From assembly GCA_964460115.1 (NCBI GenBank), contig CAYWPR010000018.1, positions 1 to 64,000 on the forward strand: 64,000 nt of DNA. The letters run 5' to 3'. Below the pieces are notes generated by a model, which searched no databases, was not told the origin of the DNA, and worked only from the letters and a program-made list of their open reading frames with translations. Positions within the stretch are counted from its first letter, which is position 1; each line of letters begins with the position of its first letter. The DNA is from JAEUJZ01 sp964460115 (GTDB lineage: Bacteria > Myxococcota_A > Polyangia > Palsa-1104 > JAEUJZ01). Shown here piece by piece: positions 27,281 through 37,400 of this stretch. Position numbers and translations under genes: made by a program.

Positions 27281-27586
27281 GCGCCCGGCCTAAGCTTCTA
27301 CACACTGTTCGAGCCCTTCCCTCTTCTTCTCGTTTTCCCCTTCACGCAATTCGAAAATCCTTCATCGGGTTTTCAGCGCGCGCCCATTGTCAGCCCGTGC
27401 GACCAAAATCGCCCGTGCGCCGTTATCGTCCTTTCGCCTGCGAATAAATTTCCAAACCCCTTAGCAACGTGAAAAACCCCACTTGGCGTTGTAGTGCGTT
27501 CGCGTCCATGGTATGACAGCGCCTACTGTGTAGGCATAGCCTCTGGGCCATAGGAGGCTCTAGCAACATGCAGAGCAGCGATCATC
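27281..27586. other. intergenic region between rpsA and uvrA
   Basis: No coding frame with support was found in the ~300 bases between the rpsA hairpin and uvrA. The distal part holds two small inverted repeats (separate entry) and no recognisable LexA-type operator. A uvrA promoter is expected here but not certain. Confidence 0.4.
27521..27559 (+). promoter_or_regulatory. two inverted repeats in the uvrA leader
   Basis: GCCTA-N5-TAGGC (27521-27535) is followed by AGCCTC-N10-GAGGCT (27538-27559), 28 bases before the uvrA start. They could be an operator or an RNA hairpin that occludes the uvrA start. They do not match the standard LexA consensus sites known to me. Confidence 0.3.
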
Positions 27587-30505
27587 ATGGACAAGATCAT
27601 TATTAAAGGCGCCCGCGAGCATAACCTGAAGAACATCGACGTCGAGCTCCCTCGAAACAAGCTGGTCGTCATCACTGGCCTTTCGGGATCTGGCAAATCG
27701 TCGCTGGCTTTTGACACCATCTACGCCGAGGGGCAACGGCGCTACGTGGAGTCGCTGTCTACCTATGCTCGGCAGTTTTTGGAACAGATGGGAAAGCCCG
27801 ATCTCGACTCGATTGAAGGCTTGTCCCCAGCGATCTCGATCGAGCAAAAATCGACGAGCAAAAATCCGCGTTCCACCGTCGGCACGGTAACTGAAATCTA
27901 TGACTATTTGCGGCTACTTTATGCGCGCATCGGTCTAGTTCACTGTCACAGTTGCGGACGGCCGATCACCTCGCAAACCATTCAGCAGATGGTCGATCGC
28001 GTTCTGAAGCTGCCCGAAGGCACGCGCTTTTCGGTGCTGGCGCCGGTAGTGCGCGAGCGCAAAGGTGAGTTCAAAAAAGAGCTCGACGGGCTGCGCCGCC
28101 AAGGCTTGCGTCGAGTCAGCGTCGATGGCGATTTGTTCGACCTGTCCGAAGACACCATCAAGCTAGACAAGAACAAGGCGCACACCATCGAGGTCTATAT
28201 CGATCGCCTGGTCGTCAAAAGCGAGGTGCGCCAGCGCCTGACCGAAGCGATCGAGCTTGGCCTGCAGCTTGCCGAGGGCATCGTCAAAGTTTCGCCGGTG
28301 CTGCTCGGAGGCGACGGTGACGCCAGTTTGGGCGACGGCGCCGGCATCACCGATGAAAACGGCGACATCATTTTTTCAGAGCGCTTTGCCTGCGTAAGCT
28401 GCGGCATCAGCTACCCCGAGATCACGCCGCGGCTCTTTTCGTTCAACAATCCCTCAGGCGCCTGCCCGGCTTGCGACGGCATCGGCGCCAAAATGTTTTT
28501 CGATCCGGAACTTATAGTGCCCAATACCGATCTGTCCTTGCGCGAGGGCGTGATCGAGCCTTGGGAAAAGCGCAACGGCCCCTTCTTTCAGCAAATTCTG
28601 GAAGCCCTGGCCGCGCATTACACCATCGACATGACCACCGCCTGGTCCGAGCTGCCGCAGGCCACTCGTGATCTGGTCCTTTACGGCAGCAAAGGCGAAG
28701 AGGTCGAGTTCTGGTTCGAAAAAAACGGCCGTCGTCACACTTACAAAAAAGAATTTGAAGGAGTCATTCAAAACCTCGAACGCCGCCTGTCCGAATACGA
28801 GCGCCGCCGCCGCGAAGAAGGCGCCGCCGCGCAGGGCACCGACAGTTTCGAGGCGGCCTATGAAGAATTCTCGCCCTACATGAACAAGTCGCCGTGCGAA
28901 GAGTGCCAAGGCACCCGGCTGCGCAAAGAAGCGCGCTTTGTCAAAGTCGGCGGCTTGTCGATTCACGAACTGACCGCCAAGCCCATTCGCGACGGCAAAG
29001 TTTTTTTCGATTCGCTGAAGCTGTCCAGCCGCCAGGCCGAGATTGCCGATCGCATCCTCAAAGAAGTTCGCGATCGTCTGGGCTTTTTGGTCAATGTCGG
29101 CTTGGATTATCTGACGCTCGATCGCACCGCGGCAACGCTTTCGGGCGGCGAAGCCCAGCGCATTCGTTTGGCCAGCCAAATCGGCAGCTCGCTGACCGGG
29201 GTGCTTTACGTTCTGGATGAACCCTCGATCGGTCTGCATCAGCGCGACAATCAGCGGCTGCTGCACACTTTGTTTCGTCTGCGCGACATCGGCAACACCG
29301 TCATTGTCGTCGAGCACGATGAGGATACGATTCGCGCCGCGGATCACGTCGTCGACATGGGACCGCGCGCCGGAGTCCTTGGCGGACGCATCGTTGCCGC
29401 GGGCACTCCGGCGGACATTATGTCTTCGACCGCGTCGCTGACCGGAGCATACCTGTCGGGCCGCAAAAAAATCGAAGTGCGCGGTAACCGTCGGCAATGC
29501 CAGAACCGCTACATCGTTCTAAAAGGCTGCATCGAGCACAATCTGCGCGACATCACCGTGCGCTTTCCGGTCGGCGTCTTTACCTGCGTGACCGGAGTTT
29601 CGGGCTCGGGCAAATCGACGCTGGTTATCGATACCTTGCTTGGAGCACTCAAGCAAAAACTCAACCACAGCAAGTGCGCCGTGGGCACTTACGACGGCGT
29701 TGAAGGCCTGCACTTTGCTGACCGGGTGATCGATATCGATCAACTGCCGATTGGGCGTACGCCGCGCTCAAACCCCGCCACGTATACCGGCGTTTTTACC
29801 CATATACGCGACCTGTTCGCCGCCCTGCCCGACAGCAAAGCGCGCGGCTATAAAGCCGGACGTTACAGTTTCAACGTCAAAGGCGGTCGCTGCGAAGCTT
29901 GTCAGGGCGACGGCATCCTGCGCATTGAGATGCACTTTTTGCCCGATGTCTACGTCGTCTGCGAAGAATGCAGCGGCCGGCGCTATAACCGCGAGACGCT
30001 TGAGGTCAAATATAAAGGCGCCTCGATCGCCGATGTTTTAGACATGACGGTCTCTCAGGCTTGTGAGTTTTTGGGCCATATCCCCAAAATTCGTCAAAAG
30101 CTCGAGACGCTACGCGACGTCGGCCTCGGCTACATTGCGCTTGGACAAGCGGCCACAACGCTGTCCGGTGGTGAAGCGCAGCGCATCAAGCTTTCTAAAG
30201 AGCTGGCCAAAAAAGGCACCGGCCGCACGGTCTACATTCTGGACGAGCCCACCACCGGCCTGCATTTTGACGACATCAAGCAGCTTCTTGACGTGCTCAA
30301 TCGCCTGGTTGAATCCGGCAATACGGTCATCGTCATCGAGCACAACCTGGATGTCATAAAGACCGCCGATTACGTCGTGGACATGGGCCCCGAAGGCGGC
30401 GACGGCGGCGGCCACGTCGTGGCCTGCGGCACCCCCGAAGACATTGCGCGCGTGCCCAATTCGTACACCGGGCAATATTTACGCCGAGTGCTGGCAGTCA
30501 GCTAA
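27587..30505 (+). CDS. uvrA: excinuclease ABC subunit A
   Basis: UvrA (972 residues) is the damage-recognition ATPase of nucleotide excision repair. It has two ABC cassettes: Walker A GLSGSGKSSLAFDT (near 31) and GVSGSGKSTLVIDT, and signature LSGGEAQRIRLA and LSGGEAQRIKLS, each followed by DEPSIGLH and DEPTTGLH. Zinc-binding pairs are CHSCG and CPACDG in the first half and CEACQGDG / CEECSGRRYN in the second. It is ~30 residues longer than E. coli UvrA, partly because of Gly/Asp and EERRRR-like insertions around 235-255 and 400-420. No uvrB or uvrC is in the window. The ribosome binding site is weak. Confidence 0.98.
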   Translation: MDKIIIKGAREHNLKNIDVELPRNKLVVITGLSGSGKSSLAFDTIYAEGQRRYVESLSTYARQFLEQMGKPDLDSIEGLSPAISIEQKSTSKNPRSTVGTVTEIYDYLRLLYARIGLVHCHSCGRPITSQTIQQMVDRVLKLPEGTRFSVLAPVVRERKGEFKKELDGLRRQGLRRVSVDGDLFDLSEDTIKLDKNKAHTIEVYIDRLVVKSEVRQRLTEAIELGLQLAEGIVKVSPVLLGGDGDASLGDGAGITDENGDIIFSERFACVSCGISYPEITPRLFSFNNPSGACPACDGIGAKMFFDPELIVPNTDLSLREGVIEPWEKRNGPFFQQILEALAAHYTIDMTTAWSELPQATRDLVLYGSKGEEVEFWFEKNGRRHTYKKEFEGVIQNLERRLSEYERRRREEGAAAQGTDSFEAAYEEFSPYMNKSPCEECQGTRLRKEARFVKVGGLSIHELTAKPIRDGKVFFDSLKLSSRQAEIADRILKEVRDRLGFLVNVGLDYLTLDRTAATLSGGEAQRIRLASQIGSSLTGVLYVLDEPSIGLHQRDNQRLLHTLFRLRDIGNTVIVVEHDEDTIRAADHVVDMGPRAGVLGGRIVAAGTPADIMSSTASLTGAYLSGRKKIEVRGNRRQCQNRYIVLKGCIEHNLRDITVRFPVGVFTCVTGVSGSGKSTLVIDTLLGALKQKLNHSKCAVGTYDGVEGLHFADRVIDIDQLPIGRTPRSNPATYTGVFTHIRDLFAALPDSKARGYKAGRYSFNVKGGRCEACQGDGILRIEMHFLPDVYVVCEECSGRRYNRETLEVKYKGASIADVLDMTVSQACEFLGHIPKIRQKLETLRDVGLGYIALGQAATTLSGGEAQRIKLSKELAKKGTGRTVYILDEPTTGLHFDDIKQLLDVLNRLVESGNTVIVIEHNLDVIKTADYVVDMGPEGGDGGGHVVACGTPEDIARVPNSYTGQYLRRVLAVS

Positions 30506-30587
30506 GCGCTCTTCTTGCTGCCGCTATCGGCGCGGCGAACATCACTTCACCCCATCTTCTTGTGGCTCCTGTAACATCGTTAGGAGC

Positions 30588-33296
30588 ATGAGCGACGCAT
30601 CCACTTCGCCGAAGTCCCAATCTTCGCCAGTTCCTCCACAAGAAGCCGCCAGCACAGCCTGGACCGCCCTTACGGCCGAGCAACACCGGCTGCAGGAGAA
30701 CAAAAATCGCCTTCAAAACTGGTCGGCCTGGGGGCCCTATGTCAGCGAACGCCAATGGGGCACCGTGCGCGAGGATTATAGCCCGAACGGCACTGCTTGG
30801 GACTACTTCAGCCACGACAGCGCGCGCAGCCGCGCCTACCGCTGGGGCGAAGACGGTCTCGGCGGTATTTCTGATGAGAACCAATTCCTTTGTCTGTCCC
30901 TGGCGCTGTGGAACGGTCGCGATCCGATTCTAAAAGAACGCCTCTTTGGACTGACCAATAGCGAAGGCAACCACGGCGAGGATGTAAAGGAGATTTACTA
31001 TTATCTGGATGCGACTCCGACGCATTCCTATTTGAAGATGCTTTACAAATATCCGCAGGCAGAGTTTCCCTACCAGCAATTGGTCGCGGAAAATCGCCGG
31101 CGCAGCCCGCACGATGCGGAGTACGAACTCATAGACACCGGAGTGTTTGCCGAGGATCGCTACTTCGATGTCTTTATCGAGTATGCCAAAGCCAGTCCGA
31201 ATGACATTTTGCTGCAGGTCAGCGTTCACAATCGCGGTCCCGAGGCGGCCCCGCTGCACGTTCTTCCGCAATTATGGTTTCGCAACACCTGGGCCTGGAA
31301 ACCCGGCGGACTGCGCCCGGTGCTAAACCTCGTCGATGCCAATCATGTATTGGCCAGCCATTTGCAATTTGGACAATACCATTTCTACGTCGACAGCGAT
31401 TGTCCGTTTCTATTTTGCGACAACGACAGCAATCCCCGCCGCTTGTTCGGCATGAACGACGCTGCAGGCTATTTTAAGGATGCCTTTCACGACTATCTGA
31501 TCTCGGGACTTCGCGATGCGGTAAATCCAGCGCAGCGCGGAACCAAGTGTGCCGCGCTGCATACGGCGCTTATTCCGGCGGGTGGCACAATGACGCTGCG
31601 CGCCCGCTTGTCTCAGTCGGTAAGCGAGAAGCCTTTTGCCGATTTTCAGTCCATCGTTGAAAAACGCCGCTACGAAGCAGATCTCTTTTACGCCGAGCTG
31701 CAAAAGGATATGGACAATTCCGACGCGCGCCTGGTGCAGCGTCAGGCATTGGCCGGAATGATCTGGAGCAAGCAGTATTTCTATTACGATGTTAGCCAAT
31801 GGCTCGACGGCGATTCGGGGCAGCCCCCCCCTCCTGTCGAGCGGCAAAAAGGCCGCAATTGGGAATGGCGCCACCTGAACAATGCCGACGTGCTGTCCAT
31901 GCCCGACAAATGGGAATACCCCTGGTTTGCCGCCTGGGATTTGGCGTTTCACTGCGTAGCGCTGGCTCTGGTCGATCCGGAATTCGCCAAAGCGCAACTC
32001 ATTCTACTGACCCGCGAATGGTATATGCACCCAAATGGCCAATTGCCGGCCTACGAATGGGCATTTAGCGACGTCAATCCCCCCGTGCATGCTTGGGCCA
32101 CCTGGCGCGTCTTCAAAATCGACCAACGCGCATCTGCCGATGGCCGCGGCGATTTGGTCTTTCTCGAGCGAGTGTTTCACAAGCTCATGCTCAACTTTAC
32201 CTGGTGGGTAAACCGCAAAGACGCGCAAGGACGAAATATCTTTCAAGGCGGATTCTTAGGCCTGGATAACATCGGAGTCTTCGATCGCAGCGCACCACTA
32301 CCGACGGGTGGCTTTATCAATCAGTCTGACGGCACAAGTTGGATGGCCACCTACTGTTTGAATCTGATGCGCATCGCGCTGGAGCTGGCCAAGTACAACC
32401 ACGTTTACGAAGACATCGCGACCAAATTTTTCGAGCACTTTTTACACATCGCCGAAGCAATGACCAACATGGGCAACAAAGGAATCGGCCTATGGGACGA
32501 CGAGGACCAGTTTTACTACGATGTCCTCAGTCTGCCAGACGGGCGGCTGCTGCCGCTTAAAGTGCGTTCTATGGTTGGTTTGATTCCGCTTTTTGCCGTC
32601 GAAGTCATCGATCCGGATTTGCTAGAGCAAGTGCCGGAATTCCATCAGCGCCTGGAATGGTTTCTGAATTATCGTCCCGATTTGGCCGCCCTCATCTCCA
32701 ACTGGGATATCGCCGGACGCGGCCGACGGCGCCTCTTGTCGCTTTTGCGCGGTCGCCGCATGAAGCGACTTTTGCGACGTATGCTCGACGAAAACGAATT
32801 TCTTTCGCCGTACGGAGTACGCGCCCTTTCGCGCTACCATCTGCAGCATCCCTATGTGCTGCCGCTACAGGGCTGGCCGATGAGCGTTTCCTATCAGCCC
32901 GGTGAATCGACTTCGGGACTCTTCGGCGGCAATTCCAACTGGCGCGGTCCCATCTGGTTTCCCGTAAATTACCTGCTCATTGAATCGCTGCAGAAGTTTC
33001 ACCACTACTATGGCGACGACTTCAAAGTAGAGTGTCCGACGGGATCCGGAACCTACCTGACGCTGCGTGAGATCGCCGATGAGCTGACGGCGCGTATCAG
33101 CCGGCTTTTTCTACGCGACAAAAATGACGCGCGTCCGGCATTTGGCAGCCATCCCAAGTTTCAAAGCGATCCGCACTTTCGCGATCACATCCTTTTTTAT
33201 GAATACTTCCACGGCGATACGGGTGCAGGAATCGGCGCCAGTCACCAGACCGGCTGGACCGGACTGATTGCCAAGCTCTTGCAGCCTCGGCGTTAA
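30588..33296 (+). CDS. GH63-type glucosidase (MGH1-like glycoside hydrolase)
   Basis: The protein is 902 residues from ATG 30588. A start further upstream would run into the uvrA 3' end. The AGGAG before this ATG is only 1 base away, so the start is uncertain. It belongs to the bacterial/fungal family annotated as glucosidase, related to mannosylglycerate hydrolase and GH63. Features include RQWGTVREDYSPNGTAWDYF near the N-terminus, KWEYPWFAAWDLAFHC, and GNSNWRGPIWFPVNYL. An (alpha/alpha)6 barrel follows an N-terminal beta domain. No signal peptide is seen, so it acts in the cytoplasm on glucosides or compatible solutes. The exact substrate is not predictable. It is transcribed with uvrA but probably independently regulated. 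Confidence 0.9.
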   Translation: MSDASTSPKSQSSPVPPQEAASTAWTALTAEQHRLQENKNRLQNWSAWGPYVSERQWGTVREDYSPNGTAWDYFSHDSARSRAYRWGEDGLGGISDENQFLCLSLALWNGRDPILKERLFGLTNSEGNHGEDVKEIYYYLDATPTHSYLKMLYKYPQAEFPYQQLVAENRRRSPHDAEYELIDTGVFAEDRYFDVFIEYAKASPNDILLQVSVHNRGPEAAPLHVLPQLWFRNTWAWKPGGLRPVLNLVDANHVLASHLQFGQYHFYVDSDCPFLFCDNDSNPRRLFGMNDAAGYFKDAFHDYLISGLRDAVNPAQRGTKCAALHTALIPAGGTMTLRARLSQSVSEKPFADFQSIVEKRRYEADLFYAELQKDMDNSDARLVQRQALAGMIWSKQYFYYDVSQWLDGDSGQPPPPVERQKGRNWEWRHLNNADVLSMPDKWEYPWFAAWDLAFHCVALALVDPEFAKAQLILLTREWYMHPNGQLPAYEWAFSDVNPPVHAWATWRVFKIDQRASADGRGDLVFLERVFHKLMLNFTWWVNRKDAQGRNIFQGGFLGLDNIGVFDRSAPLPTGGFINQSDGTSWMATYCLNLMRIALELAKYNHVYEDIATKFFEHFLHIAEAMTNMGNKGIGLWDDEDQFYYDVLSLPDGRLLPLKVRSMVGLIPLFAVEVIDPDLLEQVPEFHQRLEWFLNYRPDLAALISNWDIAGRGRRRLLSLLRGRRMKRLLRRMLDENEFLSPYGVRALSRYHLQHPYVLPLQGWPMSVSYQPGESTSGLFGGNSNWRGPIWFPVNYLLIESLQKFHHYYGDDFKVECPTGSGTYLTLREIADELTARISRLFLRDKNDARPAFGSHPKFQSDPHFRDHILFYEYFHGDTGAGIGASHQTGWTGLIAKLLQPRR

Positions 33297-33326
33297 AAGC
33301 TCCAACTGCCGCGCGAAAGACGTGGC

Positions 33327-34298
33327 CTAGACAAAGGGTGGAGATTCGAGCGGTTCACCGCGCAGAATCTTCTGCACGCACTGTTCAAGCTCGTCGGCAA
33401 GCTCTAGCACCGGGGTCGAGTCGGTGCCGATCGCCGCCCCCAGCCGACGCACGCGCTTTAGCAAAGTCTGCATCTGCGCGCGCACTTCCGCTTCACCTCG
33501 TACTAAGACGGTATTGGGCGGACTGCCAGTGCCAGTCGCCACCGTGCGCGCGGTTCCGACTGGCTCGAGGCGGTCCGTGCTGCGCATCTGTATGCCGTAG
33601 TCACTCAAATCGTCCGCCAATTGATAGGCCAACCCCAGAAAAAACCCGGCCTCGGCACATAGCGCTGACTCAGATGATCCGGTGGCCACCGCTCCCGCTT
33701 CGGCCGCCAAGCGAAACAAAGCCGCGGTCTTCATGCTGTGGTATTTGCCTAGCGTCCCGGACGCATAAGCCGGTACCGCCGGCGTAGCCACCTGCCAATC
33801 GGCCATGGAGTACTGCGTTTCCAGACTTTGTCCGCCAATCAGTCCGCTGCTTGATCCAGTCGCTTGTCCGAGCAGACGCAGAATGCGCACCGCGCGACCA
33901 GCCAGCGCCGCCGGCCCATCCGCCAGCACTTCCACGGCGCGACTCAAAAGAGCATCGCCGACCAGTACCGCCATGGCCTCGCCAAACTGCACATGGGTTG
34001 CTGGTTTGCCTCGCCGCGTCGGTGCACCATCAAAACACGGCAAATCATCGTGCACCAGCGAACCGGCATGTATGTATTCGATGGCGCAGGCCGCGCGCAT
34101 CGCCAGCATGAAACTGTCTGCAGAAGGAGCATACGAGGACGCGATGGCCAAAAGCAGCCGCGGCCGCATCAGCTTGCCGCCGGAAAACACCGCATAACGC
34201 ATCGCCCGATGCAGGCCATCCGGAAAGACATCGGCCGGCGGCAGAAATGCGTCCAGATGCTGCCTAAGGAGTTCTATCGATGCCGAAGATTGAGACAC
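33327..34298 (-). CDS. ispA: polyprenyl (farnesyl/geranylgeranyl) diphosphate synthase
   Basis: This is a 323-residue isoprenyl diphosphate synthase. It has the first aspartate-rich motif HDDLPCFDGAPTRRGKPA and the second, ADDLSDYG, which bind allylic diphosphate via Mg2+. GGKLMRPRLLLAIA and QSLETQ are other family boxes. FARM variant DDLPCFD with a two-residue insertion is typical of IspA-like short-chain synthases, which extend DMAPP with IPP to C15 or C20. Small residues before the FARM (Gly-Ser-Leu-Val-His) do not settle chain length. It stands alone and convergent with the glucosidase. The C-terminus is slightly longer than E. coli IspA (299 residues), with an inserted Gly/Thr loop after the second motif. 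Confidence 0.92.
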   Translation of the reverse strand: MSQSSASIELLRQHLDAFLPPADVFPDGLHRAMRYAVFSGGKLMRPRLLLAIASSYAPSADSFMLAMRAACAIEYIHAGSLVHDDLPCFDGAPTRRGKPATHVQFGEAMAVLVGDALLSRAVEVLADGPAALAGRAVRILRLLGQATGSSSGLIGGQSLETQYSMADWQVATPAVPAYASGTLGKYHSMKTAALFRLAAEAGAVATGSSESALCAEAGFFLGLAYQLADDLSDYGIQMRSTDRLEPVGTARTVATGTGSPPNTVLVRGEAEVRAQMQTLLKRVRRLGAAIGTDSTPVLELADELEQCVQKILRGEPLESPPFV

Positions 34299-34452
34299 GG
34301 TTTTATTTTAACTTGTCTGCTTCCTTTTCTGTCAATCGATCGGCCAATTGCCTATGTTCACTGCGAAATAAGCATTTCGCGTAAGCCTCTTAGCTATACG
34401 CTTAACCTCTCAATGTGCGGCGTCCGCCACGACACGAGGGCTCCGCCGTGTA

Positions 34453-37400
34453 TCAACAAACTGGAGATAGTTTTTGATCGTTCTGGCCGGCTTCGCGAAT
34501 CTCTATATTGCGAAGTAGCGAGCAAACCTTCTGATAGACCTTTTCCACGAGTTCCGAAAGCTGCGCTTCATGATTGCCTGCCCCCATGGAATTGGACGGA
34601 CCGGCTGCAGACGGGCCACTTGTGACAGCGGAGGTAGACGTCGATGAAAACGCACTCGGCGACGCCGCCATCTTGTTTTCACCCATCGAGATAGCGATCA
34701 AGGCCAAATCGCTTAAATCAAGCCGCGTGTCCGTCTGTTTTCCCGCAGAGACGGCATGCGATTGAATGGCCTGCAAAAGCCGCGCCGAGGCATCGATCTG
34801 CTCGCGGCTGGCGCCGCTGGCGCTAAGCGCCGAGCTCATCAACTGCACCGCCGGAGATTGCTGAGCGCTGGCGGCAGGGGGCGGTGGCGGCGCCTTGGCG
34901 CGCTCGCCTTGTATCATCGTCAGCGCGCCCCCTGGCAAGCGCGACGTTCGCACGGGTCGCGCTTCCGCGCTTGCCGGTGAAGGGCTCGCAGACAAAGAGC
35001 TCGATACCAGCGTCTGGCTATCGAAGGCCGGCAGGCGCTGCCATAAGGGCATTGTGCCGGCGCTGCTTGGCGATAGACCAGGTGCCCCTCCAGGCAGCAA
35101 AGGTCCAGGATCTGGCAGATGCGACAGCAGACGTTCGACGCGGTTGGCGTTTTCCAGAAGAGCTTGCGATGCAATGCCCTGGCGCGCAGTGCCCGCGTTC
35201 CAAACCTCCAATCCGCCCTTTGCAAAGACCTCGGCCCTGCGAACTTTTTCCGCCTGCAAAGCCGCAGCCTTCTCACCGGCAGCCGGGTACAGCCCGGCAA
35301 GCGCCAACATCGGAAAATCACCGTTTCGGCCGAGTCCACCTGAGCGCTCTGCAAGCACCGCAGCCGCGGGAACAGCCGTGCGCACCGAATCTTCTGCCAA
35401 GCCGGTCCGCACAGCCGTCTGCCCGCGGCCAAGTGATGACGGTGCCATTGGTTGTACCGCCGGCAGGTGCGAAAGCGCCGACCACGAACTTGCCGGTTTT
35501 ACGTCAAACGGCGCAGGCCCAGGCTGCAAAGCCGAGCTCGGCCCCAAGTAGAAAAGGCTGCCGGTTGCCACACCAAAGGGCGACGGCAAACTGGAAGTGC
35601 GCGCGGTACTTTCGAAACTGAGCGCAGCAATTCGCGAGGGCGCGCCAAAAATCTCGGCAGCAAGCCCAATGCCACCGGTCGCTGCCCACGCAGAATGCGC
35701 CAAGGGCGGCTCCCTGACGGCTTTCTCTGCCGCCTGCGCGGTTTGTTCTGCCGCCACAAAAACCAGGCCGTCCGCCGCCAGCACAAAGTGCCCGGCTGCG
35801 GCTTGCCTGTCGATGTTTGACAGCCCATGAACAGCGGCAAAGCGCTCGGCTTGCGCCGAAAGCCCACCGGCGCGCGAAAAGTGGCCAGCCGGCTCTTGCG
35901 GTTTTGCCGAGCGGCCCATGGCTTCCGAGGTTTTGGCGCGCGGTTTGACACCGCCGTCTTCAGCAAGTGCCGATTTGGCAGTCGCGAAGTCGGAAATCGC
36001 CTCCCAACCGACATACGCCCAAGGCGCTGGGCGTAGTTCCGTGCGAGGAACAAGCTGCGCGCTTGGCGCAATCTCAGGATTTAGCAGCGGGTGTAGCCAA
36101 TCGGCCAGCGGGCTCTTTTTCAGCGCGGTCGTCCCCTCCCCCAGCAGACCGGCGCGGCCACTGCTTAGATTTACGTCTGCGGCAAAAAGCTCGGCCAATG
36201 CCGCCGTGCCGCCGGTGGCCAGCCAAGGCTTTTGCAAGGCCGGCACAGGCGCCGCAGATTTTTGAACCGAGGCCGGCTGCTTGGTCGGCGCCTCGGCCTT
36301 CGCCGAGTACGGCAGATAAGGCAGGACCTCAGGCGATTGCCAACGCGGCGCCAACGGGCCGGCATCTTGGGTCAAAAGGCTCGCCAAGCTTAGCGATACA
36401 CCTGGGGCGCTGGCCCAGCTTCGCTGCACGGACGGCAACGGCTTTTCCGCGCCAACGACGCGCGTTCCTTGCGCAATCGCCTGCAGCTCGGCACGCAGTC
36501 CCACACCTCCGGCCTGCGCAAAGCCGACGCCCAAAGGTCCGGGCACAAAAACCATAGAAGGCGCGGCGAGACCGGCATTTCCAAAAGCGCGACCTGGGGC
36601 TTCTGGGGACGGCTCCGCCGCATTTGACCAGCGGCTGGCTGGGCGCAAAAGCGGCTGTAGCCAATTGGAAATCAGGCCTTCGCTGCGGCTGGCCGGACTG
36701 GATTGCATGAGCGTGCCCAGCGCCCCGCTGCCAAGCCCAACCCCGGCGACGAATAGTTCGGCAAGCAGCGCGGCCCCGCCCGCTTCGCGCCATGGCAAGG
36801 CGATGCTCGTCGGCACAGCCGGTCGCAAGCTGGCGGGGCGCGGGCTGGCCGATGCGGGCGCCGGCACAGCAGCGACGCTTTGCGGCGAAGCCAAATAGGG
36901 CAAGGCCAGCGGCTGCGCAAAGCGCACAGACGGCGCCGAGGTTTGCTGCAAAAGAATGCGCGCCAGCGCACTCGAAACCCCGGGTGCCGCGGCCAGCGCA
37001 ATCAGCGGCGCCGCATTGGCGCTTGCCGCGCTTTGAAACAGCGTGGGCGCTTGCCGAGTTCGAGCAATGTCCGCAATTTGAGCCCCTAGGCTTCCAAGTT
37101 GCGTAAAGGCGGCGGCTGGCTGCCGGGCCGCAACTTCTGCTGCAAACGCCAAGCTGAGCATCGGCATGGCTGCGGCAAAGCGATTTTTTCGCTCGGCGGT
37201 CGGCACAGCGCCTAAAGTCGTGTACTCGCTTCCGGGCGCTGCGTCCGCCGTCCGCGCATCCGCCCAGCCCAAATGCCAAAGGGTGCGTGACAGGGCCGAA
37301 GTATCCGCCGGGCCGGTCGTTTCCGGCGCAATCGGCGCGGCCAGGGGCTGGGTCGCAAGCCAGTCGCGCACCCGCAAATTTGCATCATCGGCGCCACTAG

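Noticed and set aside
27511..27530. LexA box before uvrA
   Set aside because: The ACAG-N6-CTGT sequence is the opposite polarity to the CTGT-N8-ACAG consensus.
28454..29497. 347-codon open frame on the minus strand inside uvrA
   Set aside because: It lies fully antisense to a strongly conserved gene, and its composition is what a GC-rich coding strand produces in reverse; no family motif was seen.
36329..37279. 316-codon open frame on the minus strand, in another frame within the 1122-residue repeat gene
   Set aside because: It is a shadow of the Ala/Pro-rich frame; it is Arg/Cys-rich, lacks a ribosome binding site and ends arbitrarily.
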